Source: Hymenopus coronatus
Lineage: Eukaryota > Arthropoda > Insecta > Mantodea > Hymenopodidae
DNA: 64,000 bases
Direction: 5' to 3'
Assembly (NCBI GenBank): GCA_030762935.1
Contig: CM060883.1
Coordinates: 90,712,001 to 90,776,000 of the forward strand
Shown here: positions 52,935 through 64,000 of the stretch, in pieces
Layout of the letters: each line of letters starts with the position of its first letter
Position numbering within the stretch: position 1 is the first letter of the stretch
Position numbers and translations under genes: made by a program
Notes under the pieces: generated by a model
What the model saw: the letters and a program-made list of their open reading frames with translations, nothing else
Databases searched by the model: none
What the model was told of the DNA's origin: nothing

Positions 52935-53840
52935 TTTTTCTAGCTCGCATGTACAATGTGCATAGTGTATAGAGAAGGTATTGTATTCCACTCAAAAATT
53001 CGATGTCAACATTTCACCGGAAATATATATTCTGGGGTCCCCTGAATCCCCCCCCCAAAAAAAAACATTTTTAGAAAAACGTCTACGCGCATGTATGTGC
53101 CTGTGGACCGTATACCACAAAAACGAAAATATCGTTAAATACCAAACTTTGTATTTCGATTTGGTATCTTCCTAACCTTCTTTTCTTTCATGAAAATCCC
53201 CCCATCACAAATTACCTTGTACATGAAAAAATGTTTGACAATTTTCATCGTCCTAAAAATGGCTCTAATGACTTTGTTTATAAATCCCGTATATTACATA
53301 TATTTACATTCAAAATAAAATGTATATCTTGAATTTTCTGGGACCAGCCCCTGAAGACATCTTTATTCTGGTTGAATTTTGCCGAATATTGCTTAACTGC
53401 TAAACCGTAACAAATAACCAAAAACGTACTGCGCAGAAAATGTAAATGTCGTCAAAGCACAGAATTTATGTCCTTTACATTTTTGTTTGTTTGTTTCGTT
53501 TTGTGGAGGTAACCGTTTCCGAGGTATTCCTTGTTATTGATGTCAATTGTAAAATTCTTAAACCTTTCTCAGACAGGTTTTGTCCGTTTTTCTTATGTTC
53601 TACTCCTGGCCAAATAAAGAAGCGATTTGCAATGACAATCGCATAGCAACAGCTTTTAAAGCATTTGACTATCACTTTAGTATAGCACATTCCTTTAGTT
53701 CCCTTATACTTATAAGGAACTAAGTAATAAGAACATTCTGCTAATGTTTATCTCAATTTGCATTGTATTGAAAAAAGAATAAATATTTTGTAAGAGCAGC
53801 TAGAGAAAGTCATGTGTGTGTGTGTAACACATTAGATTTT
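52935..53840 (+). repeat. 0.8-0.9-kb interspersed element, forward copy F
   Basis: 5' CTTTTTCTAGCTCGCATGTAC, internal ACCACAAAAACGAAAATATC, 3' AGAGAAAGTCATGTGTGTG then ACACATTAGA. Full length. Confidence 0.85.
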
Positions 53841-53983
53841 TTCTGTTTCATTTATACAACACCTTTAACAGCTTCGTCATATCGGCGCCATTTTCTTTTG
53901 GAACACATTGCCTATTGGCCATAGAGTTAATTCGTGTATTGTCGTTGGGTTTTCTATCTTTCCTTTAATTTTATTCATTAGAT

Positions 53984-53987
53984 CACA

Positions 53988-54026
<39 letters not shown>
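53984..54026. repeat. (CA)n microsatellite
   Basis: About 19 CA units. Confidence 0.9.
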
Positions 54027-54027
<1 letters not shown>

Positions 54028-54034
54028 GAGGAAA

Positions 54035-54125
54035 GGGAATAATCACGGCCAAGCCGGGAATGTAACCCGAGACCCCTTGCATAGCAGGCAGGGCTCTATC
54101 GACTGACCTACAAGGCCAGCACAAG
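54035..54125 (-). mobile_element. SINE head fragment (tRNA-like)
   Basis: The reverse complement has GTAGGTCAGTCGATAGAGC (A-box-like) and GGGTTACATTCCC (B-box-like, one or two changes). Only the tRNA-like head remains. Confidence 0.55.
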
Positions 54126-54234
54126 GGGGTCATTTGTTTTTTGTCTGACTGCTGTGCAATTTCATAATCGCCAATAATCGATTGTGGGTTTGTTTCTTTT
54201 TCATCTCTTAAACAACAGCATAAAAAAAATCTGA

Positions 54235-55030
54235 TGTGTTCCATTCACATGACCTTCTCTACATCTCTTTAACTAATTATTGTTAAAAAGCTTATTCTTC
54301 TTTCTACTTCATGGTAATCGAGATAAACTTTGGCAGAAATGCTTTCTCTTAAGTAGAAGGGAAATAAGGTAATACACTAATCTAAATCGATAGTCTAATG
54401 TTTGAAAATGTGATTGCCATGTGGTTGAAATCAGTTTCTTTGCATTGCTAGGAATTGGCAAATTCCGTATGTAAAAAGTTTAAGTATTTTAAAACAGAAA
54501 TCATTAACAAGGAATGTGTCAAAATGGTTACTCCATGAAATAAATGTATATGACATTCTTGTATAGAAATGTTGGGATATCTCTTACCATTACCAGTTAT
54601 GCAAAACTCACCAAGAGTTAAGAGCTTTTCAGAGGCTTTTCCCAGACATATCAAGATATACATGATATTTGACATGTGTCTTTAATATATGGTTTTCTAA
54701 TGAAAATCGTTAGAGCCATTCTTGAGAAAATCAAAATTTTCGAATTTTTTTTCCGTGTAAAGGGTAGTTTGGGGTGCGGTAATTTTCCTCAAAATCTTTT
54801 TGTCGGATATCTGTGAGATACTTAACTTAAATACCAAGTTTGGTAGTTTACCGACCTTCGTTTTTCTGAGGACACACGCACGCACACGCGGACCTTTTTC
54901 TTAAAATACTTCTTTTTTGATACAGGGGACCCTAAATCGTGTATTTCCAGTGAAATCTTGGTATTGAATTTTTGGTGGAATGCAATACCTTCTCCATATA
55001 CTATGTACATAGTACCTGTAGAGAAAGTAA
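54235..55030 (-). repeat. 0.8-0.9-kb interspersed element, reverse copy G
   Basis: Starts TCTGATGTGTTCCATTCACA and ends GTAGAGAAAGTAAAAATCTGA, giving both termini. Contains the TTTTTCTGAGG...CACACGC block. Confidence 0.85.
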
Positions 55031-56041
55031 AAATCTGATTCTGCTGGTATTGAAATCAAATTATTGATCTCAGTCGAGTGCAGGAAAACATACAGATATA
55101 TTGCGCAATGTTTTAAATGTGAAGGAAATATGCCACATCACATATCTCTCCGCTCCTGTCTTATTCCCCCTTTGCCTTCGCTCTGACCCCTGCTCGTAGA
55201 TTATAATTTGAATACCAAAGTTTTAACGTTCCCGGCTACACAGGTGTAATGTTCTGTACTCCTCCCTTTTCGCCGCTCACATACACACAGAGTGTCCCAG
55301 AATTCAACAGAAAAAATTGGTAGGATTGTAGAGGGGTCCCAGACGAACAGTTGATAGGTAATCTATAGGTTTTTTTGTTTTGTTTTTTTTTATTTTTGAC
55401 AAATGCCAACGTTATGGCATGTATTCGGATCACACATCAGGGTCAATAATTTTAAAAAATGTGGACGGTGTGTCCTATTTTCATTCAGAGTGCCTCATTT
55501 GCATGTTACTATTCGAAGGAATGCAGTATTGGGGCACAATCAATATATAATTTAAAATTATTGGACTTGCGACTTTGGCAAAATTGCCTGTTCTTTGAGG
55601 GTGTGCACGCCACTGCTAACCATCGGTTGATTTCAGATCATTGAAATCCGGGATACAAAGATCATACAGTTCTCCAAAGCTTCCAGTTTTTAATTTTTTT
55701 TAGTTTTCTTATTTTTCTCAAAGAGGTACAGAATATGAGCAGCACTAATGCGCTTTGTTTCATTTCTGAAGCCAACACGATATTGCTTCCAAAAGATTGT
55801 GAATGATATCTGCGTAGCGTTCAACATTAAATGCAGTAATTGTCAAGAAACCTGTGTAGATTAATGCAATCAAGCGTTAGGTTTACTTTTAAACGTAGTA
55901 TCTGAACTATGATTTTGGTGGAATAAAATACCCTCGGCTATTGCTAGGATTCAAACAGCTTACTTTGGTTTTATCCCTATGTAGGTATTGTAGGAGAACA
56001 TACTGCTTGTACATAGAATTCAATATCAAGTATTGATATTG

Positions 56042-56045
<4 letters not shown>
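55031..56045. other. No gene seen
   Basis: Unassigned AT-rich sequence with T-runs. Open frames are short and unconvincing. Confidence 0.5.

Positions 56046-56049
<4 letters not shown>

Positions 56050-56090
<41 letters not shown>
56050..56090. repeat. (GT)n microsatellite
   Basis: About 20 GT units, adjoining the probable LTR. Confidence 0.9.
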
Positions 56091-56092
<2 letters not shown>

Positions 56093-56850
56093 AAACCGTT
56101 GAACAAGACCAAATTGTAACCTAGATAATTAAGGAAGAGGCGAGCTAGCTAAATTCCAGGTAATAGTTCCTAACCCCCACTTAATAATGAGTACAGGATT
56201 AGGCTAAATAACTACAAATAGAAAAAAAAAGATATAGTAAAGAAAAAGACAAGAGTAGTGACTTCACTTCCGGGAACAGCATCTTTTCATAGCGTGTAAT
56301 GCGGTGTAGCTAAGGGGCCAATCAAAGGTGTTGTTATATTTTGTGGCGGGAAGGTTGGCGTCACCCAATGTAGTATAAAAAAGGGTACTCTGTTCTGTTG
56401 GACGAAAGATGTGCATATAGAATAGCCTCTTTGTTAGCTTGTTAAAATGGTGCGAATATTAATAATGTAAATATATTGTAAGGAAGAAGCTAGCCGCCGA
56501 TTAAGGATTTAAAGTATTTTCACGAAGGAAATAAATTCAAACATTAAGAGAAAGGCAGTTTTATCAATTTGCCTCACCCACAAAAGTACTCTAAGATAAT
56601 TAGCTAGGCAACATCAGAATTGGAGTATTCATGAGTCGCTGGCCGAGAGCGCCGCATCAGGAGGACGCTTTTCCTCGCCTCGCTACCCAGTTGGACTGTG
56701 CTCCTATACGTGAATTGCTAAACATTGTGTTCTTATTGTAAAAGTATACACATTTTGTGTAAGAAAATAAAACACTTCAACGGGCAGCGAAACGAAGAGC
56801 ACACAGACTAAGACAATATACTTCCTGAGCTCATGTGCTTTTTGGTACAA
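56087..56850 (+). mobile_element. Probable solo LTR
   Basis: Begins TGTTAAAACC and ends TTTTTGGTACAACA, the TG...CA form of an LTR. Inside, AGTATAAAAAAGGGTACTC (TATA box, ~56380) is followed by AATAAAACACTTC (polyadenylation signal, ~56767), in the order expected of U3-R-U5. After the end TGGTACCATTGTGAATGG could be a primer-binding site. No gag/pol follows. Confidence 0.5.
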
Positions 56851-57074
56851 CATGGTACCATTGTGAATGGTTCAGGGCGTCACTCAGCACATGTCCGATG
56901 AATCAGATGAACAATTAATTACTGATATGAACCTTAGCTACTTATGAGGTGGTTCACAACACTTCTAGAGTGATCGAATTTTTGGGTGCAATACAATATC
57001 TCTTCTGTACACAATGTACATAGTACGTGTAGAGAAAGTAAAAAACAGCTTAGCTGTATCTATGTAAAAAATCT

Positions 57075-57915
57075 TATGTGTCACACTCACATGACTTTCT
57101 CTACCTACTCTACAAACAAACTTCTTAGAAAAGATAATTCTTCTTTCTACACAATGCTAGCCGAGATAAACATTAGCAGAATGTTCTTATTACTTAGTTC
57201 CTTATAAGTAGAAGGAAACTAAAGGAATGTGCTATGCTAAAGTGATAGTCAATTGTCTTTGCAAATCGCTTCTTTGCTTGGCTAGGAGTAAAAGAAATGA
57301 AAAACGAGCACTTCCGTCTGAGAAAAGTATAAGTACTTCACAATTAAAACTAATAACTAGGAATACCTTGAAAACGGTAAGCTCCACGAAAAATATGAAT
57401 ATGACATAATTTGTGCATTTTAATAAGATCTACATTTTTTATGCTGTAAGTTTTTGTCTATCTCTTACGGTTTACTAGTTATCCTAAATTAAGCAACATT
57501 CATCCAGAATAAACAGGTCTTTAGAAGTTATTCCCAGAATATTCAAGATATTCATTTTATTTTTGATAGAAATGGCTTTAATATGTGGTATTTTAATCAA
57601 AATCGTTAGATCTATTTTTAAGAAAAACAAAATTTTCGAAAATTGTTACATGTAAAGGGTCGGAAGATTTCCTTGAAAATCTTCGTCTCGCATCTTTGGA
57701 AGATGCCAAACCTAAATACCGAGTTTGGTATTTAACCGTCTTTCCGTTTTTGAGCTATGCTGTCCACAGACACACACACACACATGGACCTGTTTCTGAA
57801 AATGCTTTTTTTTTGGATTCAGGGAGTCTTAGCATATATTTCCGGTGAAATCTCGAAATCGAATTTTTGGGTGCAATACAATACTTCTCTGTCCCTATAT
57901 GCATTGAATTATGGG
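57075..57915 (-). repeat. 0.8-0.9-kb interspersed element, reverse copy H
   Basis: Both ends are recognisable (CTTATGTGTCACACTCACAT; TATGGGACTAGAGAAAG). A short further fragment of the same family's 5' end lies at 56975-57040. Confidence 0.8.
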
Positions 57916-58579
57916 ACTAGAGAAAGAATATGGCGACAGTGGGCTTGCTGACTGTGAACAAATCATTATACAGAGTGAGTAAAAAGTATGGTAACCCCGC
58001 TGTTGCAAATCTATGAATCCGTATTTTTATATTCCTTCAAATTGAGTAGGTTTTGAATTAAACAATACAATGGGCTACTTCAATATGTAGCTTTGGATTG
58101 AACAAATAGAGACAAAAGTTAAGTTAATAAGGATAAAGTTCAAGGAAACTGGAAGTGTTAAAAATAAGGCAAAGTCTGGAATGCCAAAACGAGTTATTGA
58201 TGGTGATAAAGCCAAGATCTCCTGACCTTAGACCTTTTCTTGTAGAGATATTTGAGGGTTTACAAGGACCAAGCAAGAGATCTTGAAGAGTTAAACTGAA
58301 GAATTGGGCAAGAAATGCAGCTGAAAAGGCGAACACATTAACTAATTTCACAGACAGACTTTGGCATTGTTTGTCAGTAAATGGAGGCCATTTTGGGCAC
58401 CTTTTGAAGCGAATTCCTCATGAGTTATAACACAGCATCATTTTGTTATGAATGTGTTTTCTTGGCTTAATTTCATGTGATGTAACACGCCCTAATAAAT
58501 TTAGATTACGGTTCAAAACAGCATGCACCTGTACGTTCGGAGAGCTGAGGACCAAAAATATGTTGAGATTAATAAAACT
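57916..58579. other. No gene seen
   Basis: Contains a decayed mariner/Tc1-like look at both ends (GAGTAAAAAGTATGGTAACC at 57976), matching ATACTTTTTACTCACCCTG at 59530. This suggests a TIR element of ~1.6 kb (about 57970-59550) into which copy I inserted. No transposase frame was recognised. Confidence 0.4.
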
Positions 58580-59415
58580 TCTGATGTGTTCCATTCACAT
58601 GATTTTCTCTACATCTCTGTAATAAATTATTGTTAAAACGCTTATGCTTCCATTTATTTTATTCTAATCGAGGAAAAATTAGTAGAAATACTCTTATTAC
58701 TTTCTTCCTTGTATGTAGAAACTAAATAAGAGAGTACCATAGGTTAAAGTGACAGTCGAAAGCTGATTGCCATGTGACTGAAGTTCCTTTGTTTGTATGG
58801 ATAAGATTAGACAAATTCCTGTATGAGAAAAGTCAAAGTTTTTCAAAGCTGAAGCTAAAAACAAGAAATATCTAAAAAATGATCAACTCTACGAAAAAAA
58901 TGTATTTAATATTGTGTGTTTTAACATGTTCTACATTTTCTTTATGGTAAGTTATTATCCATCCCTTACGGTTTAGCAGTTATGCAAAATTAATTAAACT
59001 TCATCCAGAATAAAGTAGTCTTCAGAGGTTATTTTCAAAAAAATTCAAGATATACATTTTATTTGTCATGCAAATATATTTAATATACGATATTTTAATG
59101 AAAATCGTTAGGTCATTTTTGAGAAAATCAAAATTTTTGAAAAAAAATTCGATGTAAAGGGTAGTTGGGGATGGGGGATTTTCTTGAAAATCTTCGTGTC
59201 GCATCCTTGGGAGACACCAAACTTACAAATTTGGTATTTAACGTTCTTTTCGTTTTTGAGCTATGCACAGACAGGGATCTTTTTCCAAAAATGTTTTTTT
59301 TAATTCAGAAGGACTCAAAACATGTATTTCCGGTAAAATCTCGGTATCGAAATGTTGGGTGCATTACAATACCTTCTCTATATACTGTGTACATAGCACG
59401 AGTAGAGGAAGTAAA
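58580..59415 (-). repeat. 0.8-0.9-kb interspersed element, reverse copy I
   Basis: Starts TCTGATGTGTTCCATTCACA and ends CACGAGTAGAGGAAGTAAAA. It contains GGGGATTTTCTTGAAAATC and the TTGAGCTATGC block. Confidence 0.85.
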
Positions 59416-59572
59416 AAGCACCACCCTATTCACAATCATAGTAAAATAAAAACATGTTGATATCTTATAGCTTTTCTAAAAAGTATCACTTCACAAAACT
59501 ATAACAAGAAGGTTACAAGCATTATTCCATACTTTTTACTCACCCTGTGTAATGGAAGCGAAAGACATTCTT

Positions 59573-60465
59573 ACTTTCTCTAGCCCGCATGTGCAATGTA
59601 CATAATGGATACAGAAGGTATTGTATTCCACACGAAAATTCGATGTCGAGATTTCACCGGAAATATATGTTTTTGGGGTCCCCTAAGTTCGAAGAAAGCA
59701 TTTCTAGAAAAAGGTCCGTGTGTGCGCATGTGTGTCTGTGGACAGCATAGCTCAAAAACGAAAAGACCGTTAAATACCATATTTGGTATTTAGGTTTAGT
59801 ATCTTCCAAGGATGCAATACGAAGATTTTCAAGAAAATACCCACACCACGAACTACGCTTTACAGGGAAAAAGGTTTCAACAATTTTGATTTTCTCAAAA
59901 ATGGCTGAAAATAAAATCCCGTATATTAAAGATATTTGCATACCAAATAAAATGTATATCTTGAATTTTCTAGGCATAGCCTCTGAAGACCTCATTATTC
60001 TGGATGAATTTTGCCAAATTTTTCTTAACTGCTGAACCATAAGAGATGGACAAAAACTTTCTGCACAAAACATGTAGATCTCGTCAAAACACAATATTTA
60101 TGTCCTTTATGTTTTTGCTGTGGAGGTAACCGTTTCCGAGATATTCCTTGTTATTGCTTTCAATTGTAAAGTACTTATACTTTTCTCAGACAGAAAGTGT
60201 CCGTTTTTATTTCATTCTACTCCTGGCCAAGCAAAGAAGCGATTTTCAGAGACAATCCATAACGACCGCGTTTAAAACATTTGACTATCACTTTAGTCTA
60301 GCGCATTCCCTTAGTTCCCTCCTACTTATAAGGAACTAAATATTTATAGCATTCTGCTAATGTTTATGTCGATTGGCATTGTGTAAAAAGAAGAATAATC
60401 TTTTTAAAGAAGTTTTTTGTAGAGCAGCTGGAGAAAGTCATGTGAGTGTAACAGATGAGATTTTT
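59573..60465 (+). repeat. 0.8-0.9-kb interspersed element, forward copy J
   Basis: Starts ACTTTCTCTAGCCCGCATG and ends GAGAAAGTCATGTGAGTGTA. Full length (~890 bp) and a good reference copy. Confidence 0.85.
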
Positions 60466-60647
60466 TTATTTATTTATTTATTTTTTTTTTTGTAAACCTG
60501 TTGCACCTATTTTAACGAAAGCACAAGGAAAGAAACATGGCACGGAAGGAACTTTTCTACTCACGAGTAAACACAAAGCCAAAAATCCTCGAGTCGTGAT
60601 CAGAGTTTTACAGATGTGATGCTCTTCTTGACCTGCAAATTGCTAGG

Positions 60648-61920
60648 CCTATTATGCACTATCACCTTTCTGTGTCACAGAATGTTATAAACCTTTGATC
60701 CCATTATGCGATCACATTAAAACTGTCAAGTATATTACACTACGTCAGAACTTTGTCACATCTTTTATTACAAAGTTAAATTAGCATATCCAACAGTTAA
60801 CACCTTCAGCTGTAATAATGGTTCCTATTGCTGTTTAGAATGTTAGTTATATCATCATATTGAATATTTAAAGTAAAGTTTCTATTACATTCATCTGCAG
60901 CATTTTCATACAATATAATCTAAAACTTAACCTCAATAAGTCCAGTTTTTAAAGAGCGTTAATTAATAGTACATTTATGAGTATAAATAACAATGCCAGC
61001 AGCAAAAATGGTAATTAATGACTGTCATAATAACTTTCATTTTGTCGTTCTAAATATTGACTTCTCAATACATTTAAGTTTTTCCTCATATCATTTATCC
61101 GTTTATCCTTCATGCTCTTCATAATGACTTCTGCTGTGCTTTTATGTATTTCCAGTCTTTTTTTCAGTCTTTATTATAATTATCTTCTGAATTGTGAAGC
61201 ATTTCAGGTGATTCATAATAGGAAATATGTGGTTTGGCTATAGCTACTGAACATGTATAATGTCTACCAATTTATGTTTTAATCACAGATGTGATGGTGG
61301 GTATAACTTTGCCCATCACACTGCTGTGTCACAAAAATGATAAAACCGTTTACTGTGTAATATAGCACGTGGCTGTCATAAAGTTATAACCAGCATCGTG
61401 ACGAGAAAGTAAAATGGTAAACTTGGTCAATACCTGCAACTAAACTGCTCATTTCCTATTACTTAATCACATGAAATGCTGTACAATTTAAAATATAAAG
61501 TAAAATAAAATCAAAAGACTGCAAATATATTAAAACATAGAAGAAGCATTTAGTGAAGCAGGTATATGAAGGATATATGCAAATGGTGTAAGGAGTAAAT
61601 TAAACGGAATGAAAAGCAAATATCAAAAGAAGAAAATGAATATTATTATTACAACCATTAATTATTATTATTATTTGGTTGCTGACTTTGTTATTAATAC
61701 CATAAATGCATTATTAACGTCCTTTAAGAAATTGTCTTTTTGAGGCTGTTTTAGGTTGAATTGTTGCACATGAATATAATAAAACACTATTGTAGTAAAA
61801 TTAGTGTAATATACCCAATGACACAGTGTAATAAACCCAACAGCTTTAAATGTTTTCATATTCTGTGATCAAAGGTTTAATCACATTCTGTGACACAGAA
61901 ATGTGACAGTGTAATGTAGG
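60648..61920. mobile_element. 1.27-kb TIR element (non-autonomous DNA transposon)
   Basis: The left end (60648-60700: TTTCTGTGTCACAGAATG, AAACCTTTGATC) and the right end (61867-61920: GATCAAAGGTTT, CATTCTGTGACACAGAAA) are ~53-bp imperfect inverted repeats. The interior is AT-rich and shows no transposase. Confidence 0.7.
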
Positions 61921-61950
61921 TTAGTGAATGGAACAGCTAAGAAAACAGAG

Positions 61951-61995
61951 TCCACCACCGTGGTGTGGAGGTAGCGTGCGTACTCGCATTCATCC
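61951..61995 (+). mobile_element. SINE head fragment
   Basis: GTGGTGTGGAGGTAGCGTGC resembles the A-box region of the SINE at 63851 (GGGTGGAGGTAGCGTATC). It breaks off before a B box. Confidence 0.45.
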
Positions 61996-62621
61996 TCTGG
62001 AATTACTACAGCAGCAAATGTACACACAGCTCACTAAAATGTCTTCATTATGCCAGTTTAATTATCTAATTTACATTTTAAACCGCATGTTAAGCAAATG
62101 AGCATGTCGACATCCATTGTGTCACCAACGACAGTTAATAACAAAAGAAGAATAAATAAGTTGCGCTCGGCAATCACATGGTATCAATTCCGCCCGTCAA
62201 CCAGTGAGGTGACAAACGTCAAACTCTGCTTCATGTCACGTCAACGTCAATGGTTTGTTGCTAATTAATATCTCAAAACTGCTAGCTTTGATTCGTTGAT
62301 TCCATATGCTTGGAACAGCACAGCTTCCTACAGGAGCATTATGGCATCCAGGTCATCAGTGCCTGTAGACGAATTCTCAAACGTTTTAACGTTGTGCTAC
62401 TCAATTATAGTATATTATTTAACTAGGTGCAGAAGTCGAGCTTTGTTACTGAGTGGGTCAAGTTAGATCACGACCGCAGCTAGTTATCTAACTAATAAAG
62501 CTCCTTTTGCACACTATCTACGTTTATTTAAGGAAATACGTTTTGATGCTGGAAATACTTATAATATTGCATATTAAATCTTATATCAGTGAATAACTTT
62601 AACTCTATTACTATTCATGTC
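61996..62621. other. No gene seen
   Basis: Unassigned sequence with no supported feature. Confidence 0.5.
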
Positions 62622-62965
62622 GCAGGCGGCGCCGCGGGTGAGTGGTTAGACCGCGAGCCTCCCATCTAGGGCCCGGGTTCGATCCAAAGCATGTGGGAGT
62701 CGCGGTGGACGAAGCGACGTTTCCTCCGGATCCTCCGGTTTCCCTCGCCATTCCTTCCACCAATTGCTCCATCATCACCTTTCCAATCATTAATTTCGCT
62801 TACATTTCATATCATTCACTAGGTACCTCATGTTCATGCCTAGCTACGGGGCGACCCCTCGTAACAGGTTCTTCATTCTGTAGTTTCGCGCCGTAGCTCC
62901 CCGACAGGCAAGCCCTAGGGGGGTGTCAGTCCTACAAATACGGGGAGGGTAAGCCCATTACGAAA
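62622..62965 (+). mobile_element. tRNA-derived SINE, second family
   Basis: The tRNA-like head GCGGGTGAGTGGTTAGACCG (A box) and GGTTCGATCC (B box, 62676-62685) are followed by a ~280-bp C/T-rich then GC-rich body ending near TACGGGGAGGGTAAGCCC. It differs in body from the SINE at 25152. Confidence 0.8.
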
Positions 62966-63463
62966 AGAAACTATCCAGTCCTGAAATTGATGTTATGCTA
63001 ACTATTCTAGTTAGTTGAAATCAATAATCGCCTTTTTCGATAATAGTTGTTAAATTATAGATGATTTTTATGAAATTATTCAAAGTCTGTTTTTGGTGGT
63101 TCTATTGAATGTAATACTACTGATACGCGTAACCAGATTTATGATGAAGTTGGTGTTTGTAGTGTAACAAATGAGTTGGTTCATGAGATAATATGGCTCT
63201 TCAAGTCAATACTTTAATTTCTTAAGACTCATAACGTAATTTACGCTCGTAAACTGCTTTGTAACACGTTGCTATGTGAAAGTACATACCGACGTGTTTA
63301 TGCTTTTGCAATAGAAGTCTGCTTTTGAGACGGAAGTAGATAAAATATTTAATTGGAATAACCAATTTTTACTCTCAACAGAATCTGGAAGTGCGAACAT
63401 GAATGTGCTTCATTACATAGTACTTGGTGGTCTGAAACATGGCTAACAGTATACAGCTTCGTG

Positions 63464-63465
<2 letters not shown>
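62966..63465. other. No gene seen
   Basis: AT-rich, no supported feature. Confidence 0.5.
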
Positions 63466-63468
<3 letters not shown>

Positions 63469-63500
<32 letters not shown>

Positions 63501-63615
63501 CTCTCTCCTCTCTCTTCTCTCTCTCCTCTCTCGTCTCTCTCTCCTCTCTCTTCTCTCTCTCTCTCTCTCCACTCTCTCCTCTCTCGTCTCTCTCTCCTCT
63601 CTCTCCTCTCTCTCT
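63469..63615. repeat. (CT)n-rich microsatellite
   Basis: Long CT-rich run interrupted by CTCCTCT and CTCGTCT variants. Confidence 0.95.
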
Positions 63616-63850
63616 AATATGGTTTGTTATATAATGACTTTGTAAAGTATAACTGAACTACAGCATTCTGTTTGAAACGGTAACAGTACACACAAAAGAA
63701 CGTTTTTACATTCTCTGCCATTTACTTGGAGTGACTCAGACCACGTGAAGCAAGCGAGCAAGAGATTGTGCTGCATAAACATTTTCTGTACTGGCGTAAA
63801 GTTCTTGCAGCGATAAACCTACACACATACATAATTATTTATTGCAAACA

Positions 63851-64000
63851 AATCGGCCTCCCTGCCTCTTTGGGTGGAGGTAGCGTATCTGCCTCACATT
63901 CAAGAGTTCCCGAGTTCGAGTCTCGGTTAGGGTGAGTAACTCGGATAACGTTTCTTTACGGTGGTTTCCCTTATCGGAGAAGACTTATGTCGAGTAATGT
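63851..64000 (+). mobile_element. tRNA-derived SINE, truncated by window end
   Basis: GGGTGGAGGTAGCGTATCTG (A box region) and CGAGTTCGAGTCTC (B box, 63911-63924). The body continues past the window end. Confidence 0.75.

Noticed and set aside
63375..63645. Arg-Glu and Ser-Leu repeat ORFs
   Set aside because: Translation of the (CT)n-rich run.

Overview
The window looks like a piece of a repeat-rich, AT-rich arthropod (most likely insect) nuclear genome. It holds tRNA-derived SINEs, mariner deletion derivatives, a jockey-like LINE, LTR-element debris, microsatellites and short (~85-100 nt) GT-AG introns. I recognise no host protein-coding gene. Almost everything that can be named belongs to mobile or virus-like DNA.

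The centrepiece is a complete Polinton/Maverick-type element at 2197-20499 (18,303 bp). It has ~171-bp terminal inverted repeats that begin with AG and a perfect 6-bp target duplication, AACGTA (2191-2196 and 20500-20505). Reading leftwards on the minus strand from 15796, it encodes protein-primed DNA polymerase B, FtsK/A32-like packaging ATPase, two small virion-type proteins, a chromodomain retroviral-type integrase, minor capsid (penton-like) protein, a small basic PX-like virion protein, double-jelly-roll major capsid protein and an adenain-like cysteine protease. These are followed by six small accessory genes, one of them spliced. The right part carries genes I cannot assign to a known Polinton set: a plus-strand Ser/Pro-rich acidic protein (16516-17646), three tiny Cys-rich ORFs (17835-18399), and a minus-strand signal-peptide/Cys-rich ORF followed by a coiled-coil ORF (20044-18839). 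Most large genes are broken: PolB, INT, penton, MCP, PRO, the spliced accessory gene and the secreted-protein gene. ATPase, PX and the two small genes next to INT are open. Six gene junctions are ATGA or TAATG stop/start overlaps. The MCP gene contains a 250-bp inverted duplication with a 7-bp loop, which would make transcripts fold into a long dsRNA hairpin.

Immediately to the right (21115-26900, minus strand) lies a relic of a different protein-primed PolB element. It has a fragmented polymerase containing an endonuclease-VII-like Cys/His module and, upstream, an intact spliced small gene that is a clear relative of a gene in the Polinton (3195-3530).

From about 26.9 kb to the end the window is interspersed repeats: about ten copies of a 0.8-0.9-kb element with ACTTTCTCTAC termini, four mariner deletion derivatives, a pogo-like transposase tail, LTR and LINE fragments around 41.7-46.9 kb, a 3.1-kb 47-bp minisatellite (49.3-52.4 kb), a probable LTR (56.1-56.9 kb), a 1.27-kb TIR element (60.6-61.9 kb) and three SINEs. 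The left 2.2 kb is AT-rich tandem repeat.
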